From NCBI GenBank assembly GCA_905212515.1, contig CAJMEU010000140.1:1-7430 (forward strand): a stretch of 7,430 nucleotides of DNA. The letters are read 5' to 3'. Shown piece by piece: positions 1-5,568 of this stretch. The translations under genes were made by a program, and so were the position numbers. Below the pieces are notes generated by a model. The model saw only the letters and a list, made by a program, of their open reading frames with translations, searched no databases and was not told where the DNA came from. The stretch comes from an uncultured Oscillospiraceae bacterium (lineage in GTDB: Bacteria > Bacillota > Clostridia > Oscillospirales > Ruminococcaceae). The stretch's first letter is position 1. Every line of letters starts with the position of its first letter.

Positions 1-632
1 ACCAGGGGGATGCCGAATTTGGCGGCCATTTTCGGCGCCAGCTGCTTCTGCCCCAGGATGAAGGGCTGGAAGGGGTGGAACAGGTTTTCCGTGGCCAGCC
101 GGGTGAGCAGCCGGTGCGTCAGGCCGTTGGGCGTGCACAGGTAATTGTCAAAGCCGGCGTGGATCCAGGCCTCGAAATTCTTCCAGCCCCAGTCCGTGTA
201 GATATGGGGCGCCCAGGTGCCGGTGAGCGGATGCATGCCATACTTGTACTTGAGCAGATGCGCCGCGTAGAAGCTGTCCTTGCCGCCGGAGCCGGGCACC
301 AGGCAGTCGTAGCTTCCGTCCGTTTTGCGGAAGCGGCCGCACAGGTCCCGCAATTGGCGCTCGCGGTCGGCCCAGTCGATCCGGCCCTCCTTGTCGCGGC
401 AGGCGTGGCAGGCGTCGCACACGCCGTCTGGCTGGATGACCATGGTTTTTTTCTGCGAATGGATGGTGTGCGCGAATTCCTGGCAGCTGTTGGGCTTCTG
501 GTTGGTCATCACGCACGCCCGGCAGAACTGTACTTCCCGGGGCAGTCCGTAGAACGCCTCCCGCCGCCGGGGCGGGATGTCTGGCGCGTATTTGGCATAG
601 TCGATGGGCACATGGCGCGGAAGTTTCATCAT
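1..632 (-). CDS. N-acetyl sugar amidotransferase (WbpG/PseA-like), 3' end outside window
   Basis: Visible are 210 complete codons from ATG at 632; the C-terminal part lies beyond base 1. Two cysteine groups (C37xxC40 and C72xxC75xxC78) look like a zinc-binding module, followed by the PP-loop SGGKDS at residues 115-120, which in this superfamily binds ATP and adenylates the substrate. Long stretches such as TWAPHIYTDWGWKNF and HPFQPFILGQK match my memory of the N-acetyl sugar amidotransferase family. Members convert an acetamido group on a nucleotide-linked sugar to an acetamidino group for O-antigen, capsule or flagellin glycans. In the Pseudomonas system the ammonia comes from HisH/HisF-type partners using glutamine, which would be expected just outside the window. 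ATGs occur at 632 and 629; 632 is chosen because AGAAGG lies eight bases upstream. It follows the ANTAR gene after 85 bp; co-transcription is possible but unproven. Confidence 0.88.
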   Translation of the reverse strand, partial: MMKLPRHVPIDYAKYAPDIPPRRREAFYGLPREVQFCRACVMTNQKPNSCQEFAHTIHSQKKTMVIQPDGVCDACHACRDKEGRIDWADRERQLRDLCGRFRKTDGSYDCLVPGSGGKDSFYAAHLLKYKYGMHPLTGTWAPHIYTDWGWKNFEAWIHAGFDNYLCTPNGLTHRLLTRLATENLFHPFQPFILGQKQLAPKMAAKFGIPL

Positions 633-695
633 GGGTAAAACCTTCTTTCGGGGATATATGAGATGGCGGCTGGGCGGGGGAATTGTCCGCCTGCG

Positions 696-711
696 CGGGC
701 GCCTTTGCCCG
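696..711 (-). promoter_or_regulatory. Candidate ANTAR-type RNA hairpin between antiterminator gene and sugar amidotransferase gene
   Basis: On the minus strand, CGGGC (711-707) pairs with GCCCG (700-696) around the six-base loop AAAGGC. The loop has A at position 1 and G at position 4, a C-G closing pair, and differs by one base from the loop in the rightward operon leader (AAAGGT). No T-run or overlapping terminator follows before the next gene, so if functional it may act on translation, processing or Rho rather than intrinsic termination. In G+C-rich DNA a five-pair stem can arise by chance. Confidence 0.35.
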
Positions 712-717
712 GCATGT

Positions 718-1281
718 TCAGTCGTTCTCATAGGTTTTCAGCACTTGCAGCGCCACTTCTTTCAAGGGCACGCGGGCGTCCATGGCGCGCTGCTCCAGCA
801 CGTGATGGGCCTGTTCCTCCGTCATATCGCAATAGCGCACCAGGGCGCATTTGGCGCGGGAGAGCACGCGCATCTCGTCCAGCTTTTTGGTCAGCTTCTT
901 GTTGTGCTCCTCCAATTTGTCCAGCCTGGCCCGGGCTGTATGGATGAGGCGAAGTGCGAAGGCGGCGCTTTGCCGCGACAGGGGCTTTGCCAGCACGAAC
1001 ACCCCCTGTTTTTCCAGGCCGGCCGCCAACTTGTCCGCCTGGGGCCCCGCGGCCAGCAGGATGACATCCGTGCCGTTTGCGGCGAATTGCAGCGCCAGCT
1101 CCCGGCCGAACTCGTCCGGCAGAGGGGTGTTGATGACGGCCAGCACCGGCGGGCATTGACAGGCCTGCCGGCGGGCCTCACCCGCGCTGCCGGCAAAGGC
1201 GGGCTGCGCCGCGCCCGGGCAAAACAGCGTGCGCAGCGACGCCCAGGCCGCCGCGGTGCTGACGATCAAAACGTTTGCCAT
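718..1281 (-). CDS. ANTAR-domain response-regulator-like transcription antiterminator
   Basis: A 187-residue protein with an N-terminal receiver-like fold (about 1-115), a short charged helix (about 117-136) that could form a coiled coil, and a C-terminal ANTAR RNA-binding domain (about 130-185). ANTAR marks are RAK at 142-144, E155/E156, A158, L162, A166-M167, R170 and L173-K-E-V-A177. ANTAR proteins bind small hairpins in leader RNAs and prevent intrinsic termination. The receiver is degenerate: the acidic pair after the first strand reads Ser8-Thr9 and the phosphoacceptor position reads Asn51, while Lys99-Pro100 is kept, so control by a histidine kinase is unlikely. ATG 1281 is supported by GGAGGTGA nine bases upstream. 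It lies 33 bp behind glnA with no terminator between, so it is probably co-transcribed, and its likely targets are the two leaders in 2620-2957. Family assignment is firm; the targets are inferred. Confidence 0.9.
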   Translation of the reverse strand: MANVLIVSTAAAWASLRTLFCPGAAQPAFAGSAGEARRQACQCPPVLAVINTPLPDEFGRELALQFAANGTDVILLAAGPQADKLAAGLEKQGVFVLAKPLSRQSAAFALRLIHTARARLDKLEEHNKKLTKKLDEMRVLSRAKCALVRYCDMTEEQAHHVLEQRAMDARVPLKEVALQVLKTYEND

Positions 1282-1314
1282 GCGCTGCCCTCACCTCCCC
1301 TTGAAGCGCGCCCG

Positions 1315-2619
1315 TCACACCCGGGCGAAATAGTGGGCGATCTCGTATTCGGCGCGGTTGCCGGAAGTCTCGTAGGCTTCGTACTCGGCGCGCTTTTGCG
1401 CGATATAGCTGTCCAGCAGCTTTTCGGGCAGCACGCGGCGCAGAAATTCGCTGCGCTCGGCCGCGTCCAGCGCCTGGCCCAGCGTCTGGGGCAGCAGGCG
1501 GCCGCCCGGGCGGGCGGCGAAGTCCACGTTCAGCGCCTCTTCCAGGGGAAGGCCCTCACGGATGCCCTCAAACCCCGAGGCCAGCAGCAGCGCCGTGACG
1601 TAGTAGGGGTTGCAGGCCGGGTCGGGACTGCGCAGCTCGATGCGGCAGTCCCGGCCGCGGGCCGCGGGCACGCGTACCAGCGAGGAGCGGTTTTGGTACG
1701 ACCAGCCGATGGCCAGCGGCGCCTCGTGGCTGCCCAGCCGCCCGTAGGAGCCCGGCAGGGGGTTGGCGAAGGCCGTCAGCTCGGGCACGCGGCGCAGCAC
1801 GCCGGCCAGAAAGGACGCGGCGCGGCGGTCCTGGGCCGAGGCGAAATCCTCGAACAGGTTGCGCCCCTCGCTGAACAGAGACAGGTTGATGTGCAGGCCG
1901 CTGCCGCTTTTGCCCCGCAGGGGCTTGGGCAGGAAGGAGGCATAAAGGCCGTTCTCCTGCGCCACGGCCTTGACCGCCGTGCGCAGGGCCATCAGGTTGT
2001 CCGCCGCCGACAAGGGGGATGAGCAGCGGAAATCGATCTCGTTCTGGCCGGGGCCTTGCTCGTGGTGGCTGCGCTCGGGCCGGATGCCCATATCGTCCAG
2101 GCACAGGCAGATTTGCCGGCGCACGTTTTCGCCCTTGTCCGCCGGGGCGATATCGAAGTAGCCCGCGTCGTCAAAGGGCGTGCGGGTGGGGCGGCCCTTT
2201 TCGTCGGTCTCAAAGAGGTAGAACTCACACTCCGGCCCCACGAGGAACGAGTAGCCGTCCTGGGCAGCGCGCTGTTCGATGCGGCCCAGCAGGTAGCGGC
2301 CGTCGCCGTCGAAGGGGCGGCCGTCCGGGTATTTGATATGGCAGAAGAACCGGCCCACACCGCTTTCGGCCGGGCGCCAGGGCAGCATGGACTCGGTGTC
2401 GCCGTCCGGCACCAAAAACAGATCCGACTCCACCACATTGCCGAAGCCCGCGATGGCGGAGGCGTCGAAGGAGACGCCGCTGTCGATGGCGTGGGGCAGC
2501 TGATCGGCCATGATGGCGATGTTTTTCTGCACACCGAAGATATCGCAGAAAGCCAGCCGGATGAACTTGATGTCGTTCTCGCCGATAAACTGCATCAGCT
2601 CGGTGATGGTGTGGCTCAT
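1315..2619 (-). CDS. glnA: Glutamine synthetase, type I
   Basis: A 434-residue protein close to the Bacillus-type length (about 444). It makes glutamine from glutamate, ammonia and ATP as a cytoplasmic dodecamer. The N-terminal beta-grasp domain covers about 15-100 (KFIRLAFCDIFGVQKN; DSGVSFDASAIAGF at 46-59). Catalytic-domain marks are metal ligands E130 and E132 (GPECEF), GPGQNEIDF at 189-197, GSGLHIN at 239-245 with H243, the glutamate-loop region SYGRLGSHEAP at 291-301, NRSSLVRVP at 310-318, and RIELRSPDPACNPY at 326-339. The adenylylated tyrosine loop of enteric GlnA is not apparent, so control is probably by other means. ATG 2619 has AGGAGG six bases upstream. It is the first gene of the leftward unit, behind promoter 2709-2737 and a leader terminator at 2646-2690, so expression probably depends on antitermination. 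Confidence 0.97.
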   Translation of the reverse strand: MSHTITELMQFIGENDIKFIRLAFCDIFGVQKNIAIMADQLPHAIDSGVSFDASAIAGFGNVVESDLFLVPDGDTESMLPWRPAESGVGRFFCHIKYPDGRPFDGDGRYLLGRIEQRAAQDGYSFLVGPECEFYLFETDEKGRPTRTPFDDAGYFDIAPADKGENVRRQICLCLDDMGIRPERSHHEQGPGQNEIDFRCSSPLSAADNLMALRTAVKAVAQENGLYASFLPKPLRGKSGSGLHINLSLFSEGRNLFEDFASAQDRRAASFLAGVLRRVPELTAFANPLPGSYGRLGSHEAPLAIGWSYQNRSSLVRVPAARGRDCRIELRSPDPACNPYYVTALLLASGFEGIREGLPLEEALNVDFAARPGGRLLPQTLGQALDAAERSEFLRRVLPEKLLDSYIAQKRAEYEAYETSGNRAEYEIAHYFARV

Positions 2620-2645
2620 ACGCGCCCTCCTTTTGCACGGTGGAT

Positions 2646-2690
2646 AAAAATAAGAAAAGACGCCGCGACGCCCCGTGGGCCCGCAGCGTC
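2646..2690 (-). terminator. Intrinsic terminator in the glnA leader (attenuator)
   Basis: Read on the minus strand, GACGCTGCG (2690-2682) pairs with CGCGGCGTC (2667-2659) with one G-U pair. A small internal loop follows, then GCCC (2680-2677) pairs with GGGC (2673-2670) around a three-base ACG loop. A T-rich tract runs from 2658 to 2646 (TTTTCTTATTTTT). It lies inside the leader between promoter and glnA start, so it attenuates glnA rather than ending an upstream gene. Its 5' arm starts at the G4 loop base of the overlapping small hairpin (2684-2697), so the two cannot form together. Confidence 0.85.
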
Positions 2691-2697
2691 CTTGCTG
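2684..2697 (-). promoter_or_regulatory. Antiterminator hairpin in glnA leader (ANTAR-type hexaloop)
   Basis: On the minus strand CAGC (2697-2694) pairs with GCTG (2687-2684) around the loop AAGGAC (2693-2688). The loop has A at position 1 and G at position 4, the pair I recall as conserved in ANTAR target hairpins. Loop and 3' arm are part of the terminator 5' arm (2690-2682), so binding here would block termination. The stem is only four pairs, so protein stabilisation would be needed. The predicted transcript start (about 2702) is only a few bases upstream, leaving no room for the usual second hairpin. Confidence 0.65.
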
Positions 2698-2708
2698 TTG
2701 ACACTGGT

Positions 2709-2737
2709 AGTATAGCGCGCCGGGGCCGCGCCGTCAA
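2709..2737 (-). promoter_or_regulatory. Sigma-A type promoter for glnA-ANTAR unit
   Basis: On the minus strand, TTGACG (2737-2732) and TATACT (2714-2709) are separated by exactly 17 bp. Each hexamer has one mismatch to consensus. The predicted start is near 2702, giving a leader of about 83 nt before the ATG at 2619. The spacer is very G+C-rich. A pair of direct repeats abuts the upstream side. Confidence 0.85.
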
Positions 2738-2740
2738 GCG

Positions 2741-2775
2741 CTTTTCCCTTTTGCGGGCCATCTTTTCCCATTTGC
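2741..2775. repeat. Pair of 14-bp direct repeats upstream of the glnA -35 box, candidate operator
   Basis: CTTTTCCCTTTTGC (2741-2754) and CTTTTCCCATTTGC (2762-2775) match at 13 of 14 positions and recur with a 21-bp period, two turns of the helix, on the same DNA face. The nearer copy ends three bases from the glnA -35 box (2732-2737), a position typical of activator sites. A weaker third copy, CCCTATTGC at 2801-2809, matches the CCCWWTTGC core at most positions. No regulator is identifiable, and an A-tract-like UP element on the glnA side is an alternative. Confidence 0.5.
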
Positions 2776-2821
2776 ACAAAACATCCGCTGCTGACGGACA
2801 CCCTATTGCAATATGCACAAA
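2773..2821. repeat. Two copies of TGCACAAA between divergent promoters
   Basis: TGCACAAA occurs at 2773-2780 and 2814-2821, 41 bp apart (about four helical turns). The second copy is preceded by TGCAATA, giving a small symmetric TGCA-ATA-TGCA element at 2807-2817. The first overlaps the end of the distal 14-bp repeat, so these may be parts of one composite operator. They are short and could be chance. Confidence 0.3.
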
Positions 2822-2836
2822 TCTGCCCACTTTTTA

Positions 2837-2865
2837 TTGACAGGTTTACCTCAGGCCGGTATAAT
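2837..2865 (+). promoter_or_regulatory. Perfect-consensus promoter for glutamate synthase operon
   Basis: TTGACA (2837-2842) and TATAAT (2860-2865) both match the sigma-A consensus exactly and are separated by 17 bp. The predicted start is about 2872, giving a leader of about 86 nt before the ATG at 2958. Such a strong promoter placed before a strong terminator (2880-2934) fits a gene set controlled mainly by attenuation. Confidence 0.92.
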
Positions 2866-2870
2866 GCAAC

Positions 2871-2888
2871 GTGAACAAAGGTGTTCAC
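2871..2888 (+). promoter_or_regulatory. Antiterminator hairpin in glutamate synthase leader (ANTAR-type hexaloop)
   Basis: GTGAAC (2871-2876) pairs perfectly with GTTCAC (2883-2888) around the six-base loop AAAGGT. The loop has A at position 1 and G at position 4 and a C-G closing pair, like the glnA leader hairpin. Its loop and 3' arm are the start of the terminator 5' arm (2880-2892), making the two structures mutually exclusive. It sits at the predicted transcript start, so its first base or two may be lost depending on the true +1. Confidence 0.7.
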
Positions 2889-2934
2889 GGGCGCCCCGCG
2901 CATGGGGCCTGCCCGTGGACGCCTTTTCTTTTTT
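2880..2934 (+). terminator. Intrinsic terminator in the glutamate synthase leader (attenuator)
   Basis: GGTGTTCACGGGC (2880-2892) pairs with GCCCGTGGACGCC (2911-2923), 13 pairs with two G-U. It continues as GCCCC (2893-2897) with GGGGC (2904-2908) around the loop GCGCAT, with a two-base bulge at 2909-2910. A T-tract follows immediately (TTTT, C, then six T, 2924-2934). It ends 23 bases before the first gene, so it is an attenuator. As in the glnA leader, its 5' arm begins exactly at the G4 loop base of the competing hairpin. Confidence 0.88.
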
Positions 2935-2957
2935 ACACACAGGGAGGCGAGGGTACC

Positions 2958-4052
2958 ATGCTGAAAGAGGGACAAGTGCGCATCCCGTCGGGCTGTGCCA
3001 TCAGCGGCATCTTTGCGCGGGACGGCCGCCGGGTGCCCGGCGGGGACATCATCCGCTCCATCGCCGTGATGCGCGAGCGTTCCAACGGGCTGGGCGGCGG
3101 CTTTGCCGGGTACGGCATTTACCCGGAATATAAGGATTATTACGCGCTGCACGTGTTTTACGACCACACCGGCGCCCGCCAGGCGTGCGAACGATTCATC
3201 GAGCGGTACTTCGATATCATCAACCTGTCGAAGATCCCCACGCGGCCCGTGGCGGGCATCGGCGACGCGCCGCTGATCTGGCGGTATTTCGTGGCCCCCC
3301 TGCCCCACAAACTGGAGGACAGCCGCCTGGATGAAGCGGAGTATACGGCCAGCCGGGTGATCCGCGCCAACAGTGAGATCGAGGGCGCGTACATTTTTTC
3401 CTGCGGCAAGAACATGGGCGTGTTCAAGGCCGTGGGCTATCCTGAGGACGTGGGCGCCTTTTACAAGCTGGACGAGTACGCGGGCTATGCCTGGACGGCC
3501 CACGGCCGCTATCCCACCAACACGCCCGGCTGGTGGGGCGGCGCCCACCCCTTTGCCCTGCTGGACCTGTCGGTGGTGCACAACGGCGAGATCTCCTCCT
3601 ACGACGCCAACCGCCGCGCCATCGAGATGCACGGCTATCAATGCCATTTGCTGACGGATACGGAAGTCATCGCTTATATCCTGGATCATCTGCTGCGCGG
3701 GCAGCGCCTGACACTGGAAGAGTCGGCCCACGTGATCGCCGCGCCTTTTTGGGATACCATCGCGGCCATGGAGGAGCCTCGGCGCAGCCAATACGCCTAT
3801 CTTCGGCGCATGTTCGCCAGCCTGCTGGTGACGGGGCCCTTTTCCATTTTGGTGGGCTTCACCGGCGGCATGATGGCTTTGAACGACCGGCTGAAGCTGC
3901 GCAGCATGGTGACGGCCGAGGCGGGCCAGACCTTTTACGCGGCCAGCGAGGAGGCGGCCATCCGGGCCGTGGCGCCCGGCGCGGGGAACCTGCGCGCGCC
4001 GAAGGGCGGCGAGCCGGTGATCGTGCGGCTGAACGAGGGGGTGCGGGTATGA
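2958..4052 (+). CDS. Class II glutamine amidotransferase subunit of archaeal-type glutamate synthase (GltA1/GlxB-like)
   Basis: A 364-residue N-terminal-nucleophile glutaminase that releases ammonia from glutamine for the FMN subunit encoded next. The sequence around Cys13 (RIPSGCAISGIF) is the family's nucleophile region, so removal of a 12-residue propeptide is expected before Cys13 becomes the N-terminal catalytic residue. Other marks are the glycine-rich SNGLGGGFAGYGIYPEYKD stretch (about 39-57), HGRYPTNT from 182, HNGE ending at 211, and TDTEV shortly after. It covers only the GATase part of what is one long polypeptide in bacterial GltB, as expected of the split type. ATG 2958 is chosen for AGGGAGG at 2941-2947 and because it gives the short propeptide typical of relatives; an open frame extends to 2871 but would run through the leader. 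Its stop overlaps the next start by four bases (ATGA). Confidence 0.93.
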   Translation: MLKEGQVRIPSGCAISGIFARDGRRVPGGDIIRSIAVMRERSNGLGGGFAGYGIYPEYKDYYALHVFYDHTGARQACERFIERYFDIINLSKIPTRPVAGIGDAPLIWRYFVAPLPHKLEDSRLDEAEYTASRVIRANSEIEGAYIFSCGKNMGVFKAVGYPEDVGAFYKLDEYAGYAWTAHGRYPTNTPGWWGGAHPFALLDLSVVHNGEISSYDANRRAIEMHGYQCHLLTDTEVIAYILDHLLRGQRLTLEESAHVIAAPFWDTIAAMEEPRRSQYAYLRRMFASLLVTGPFSILVGFTGGMMALNDRLKLRSMVTAEAGQTFYAASEEAAIRAVAPGAGNLRAPKGGEPVIVRLNEGVRV

Positions 4053-5557
4053 AGGAGCAGTGGGTCTATCCCCGCTTCGCGGTGCTGCGGGACGCGGCGC
4101 GCTGCGTAGGGTGCCGCGTGTGTGAAAAGCAATGTGCCTGCGGCGTGCATGGGTACGACGAAAAGACGGGGCGCATGACCGCGGACGAAAGCAAGTGCGT
4201 GGACTGCCAGCGCTGTGTGGTATTCTGCCCCACCCGCGCCTTGCAGATACGGCCGGCGGAAAACAAGTTCCGTTCCGGGGCCGTGTGGCGGCAGGAATTG
4301 CTGGAGGAGCTTTACCGCCAGGCGGAGACGGGCGGCGTACTGCTGTCCAGCATGGGCAGTCCCAAGCCGCTGCCCAATTATTTCGACCGGCTGCTGCTGA
4401 ACGCCTCCCAGGTGACGAACCCCTCCATCGATCCCCTGCGGGAACCCATGGAGACGGCCGTGTACCTGGGCAAGCGCCCTTCCCGGGTGGAGCGCGGGCC
4501 GGACGGCCTTCTGAAAAACAACCTGCCCGTGCATCTGGCGCCCGCGACGCCCATTTTGTTTGCCGCCATGAGCTACGGCGCCATCAGCTACAACGCCCAT
4601 GCGGCGCTGGCCAAAGCCGCCCAGATGCTGGGCACCTATTACAATACGGGCGAGGGCGGCCTGCATGAAGATTTCTATGCTTATGGGAATAATACCATCG
4701 TACAGGTTGCCTCGGGCCGGTTCGGCGTGCACCGCGCCTATCTGGAGGCGGGCGCGGCCATTGAGGTCAAGATTGGCCAGGGCGCCAAACCCGGCATCGG
4801 CGGCCATTTGGCCGGCGCCAAGATCGTGGGCGACGTGGCCCGCACCCGCATGGTGCCTGAGGGCGCCGACGCCATCAGCCCCGCGCCCCACCACGATATT
4901 TACTCCATCGAGGATCTGCGCCAGCTGGTGTGTTCCCTGAAGGAGGCCACGGCCCACCGCAAGCCTGTGCTGGTGAAGGTGGCGGCCGTGCACAACATCG
5001 CCGCCATCGCCTCGGGCGTGGCCCGCTCGGGTGCGGACATCATCGAGATCGACGGCTTTTCCGGCGGCACGGGCGCCGCGCCCGCGCGCATCCGCGACAA
5101 TGTGGGCATCCCCATCGAACTGGCCCTGGCCGCCGTGGATACCCGGCTGCGGGAGGAGAAGATCCGAGGCGAGGTGTCCATCATCGCCGCCGGGTCCATC
5201 CGCTCGTCGGCGGACGTGGTGAAGGCCCTGGCCCTGGGGGCGGATGCGGTGTCCATCGGCACGGCGGCGCTGTGCGCCCTGGGCTGTCATTTGTGCCGGG
5301 CCTGCCACACGGGCCTGTGCAGCTGGGGCATCGCCACCCAAAAGCCGGAACTGGCCGCCCGCCTGGACCCGGACGAGGGCGCGCGGCGCCTGGTAAACCT
5401 GGTGACGGCCTGGACGCGGGAGATCAAGGAGATGCTGGGCGGCATGGGCATCAACTCCATCGAGGCGCTGGTGGGCAACCGCCTGGCGCTGCGCGGGGTC
5501 GGCCTGAACGCGCGGGAACTGGATGTGCTGGGCGTGAAACACGCCGGCGAGAATTAG
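4049..5557 (+). CDS. gltB: Archaeal-type glutamate synthase, ferredoxin plus FMN-binding synthase subunit (GltA2/GlxD-like)
   Basis: A 502-residue subunit that condenses ammonia with 2-oxoglutarate and reduces the product to glutamate on FMN. The N-terminus holds a two-[4Fe-4S] ferredoxin module: C19xxC22xxC25xxxC29 and C50xxC53xxC56xxxC60-P. The rest is the FMN barrel, with PILFAAMSYGAIS (about 168-180), NTGEGG, KIGQGAKPGIGGHLAGAKI (about 241-259), SPAPHHDIYSIEDL and IEIDGFSGGTGAAP. Near the C-terminus C413-x5-C419-x4-C424 followed by GIATQ fits the [3Fe-4S] site of glutamate synthases; C409 and C416 are additional cysteines in this segment. The start is fixed by translational coupling (ATGA, 4049-4052). 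No NAD(P)H-oxidising small subunit is visible, so reduced ferredoxin or a partner encoded elsewhere is the likely electron source. Confidence 0.95.
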   Translation: MKEQWVYPRFAVLRDAARCVGCRVCEKQCACGVHGYDEKTGRMTADESKCVDCQRCVVFCPTRALQIRPAENKFRSGAVWRQELLEELYRQAETGGVLLSSMGSPKPLPNYFDRLLLNASQVTNPSIDPLREPMETAVYLGKRPSRVERGPDGLLKNNLPVHLAPATPILFAAMSYGAISYNAHAALAKAAQMLGTYYNTGEGGLHEDFYAYGNNTIVQVASGRFGVHRAYLEAGAAIEVKIGQGAKPGIGGHLAGAKIVGDVARTRMVPEGADAISPAPHHDIYSIEDLRQLVCSLKEATAHRKPVLVKVAAVHNIAAIASGVARSGADIIEIDGFSGGTGAAPARIRDNVGIPIELALAAVDTRLREEKIRGEVSIIAAGSIRSSADVVKALALGADAVSIGTAALCALGCHLCRACHTGLCSWGIATQKPELAARLDPDEGARRLVNLVTAWTREIKEMLGGMGINSIEALVGNRLALRGVGLNARELDVLGVKHAGEN

Positions 5558-5568
5558 GAGGTTCTTTT

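Noticed and set aside
633..717. A promoter or terminator in the ANTAR to sugar amidotransferase gap
   Set aside because: An AT-rich patch (CATATAT) could be a -10 box, but no acceptable -35 sits 16-18 bp upstream, and no stem followed by a T-run is present.
604..2022. Plus-strand open frame of 472 codons covering the ANTAR and glnA region
   Set aside because: It overlaps two confidently identified minus-strand genes, shows low-complexity composition, and has no family resemblance.
2871..2957. Upstream GTG start extending the glutamine amidotransferase by 29 residues
   Set aside because: The GTG lies at the predicted transcript start with no ribosome binding site, and the extension would be encoded by the terminator. 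ATG 2958 has a good site and gives the expected short propeptide.
2620..2957. Riboswitch (glutamine, glnA type) or T-box in the control region
   Set aside because: Both leaders are under 90 nt and fully accounted for by the small hairpin and terminator; no glnA-motif core or T-box sequence was seen.
2616..3791. Minus-strand open frame of 391 codons across the divergent control region and into the amidotransferase gene
   Set aside because: It would run through both promoters and both terminators and is antisense to a conserved gene; no domain is recognisable.
3935..5542. Long open frame on the minus strand opposite the FMN synthase gene (535 codons)
   Set aside because: It is rich in His, Gln, Ala and Gly with no recognisable domain, and lies exactly antisense to a well-conserved glutamate synthase gene. 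Such frames are common in high-G+C DNA.
4930..5568. N-terminal extension of the PurA-like frame to 4930
   Set aside because: The extension is antiphase reading of the upstream gene. Homology begins at ATG 5569, which has AGGAGG seven bases upstream.
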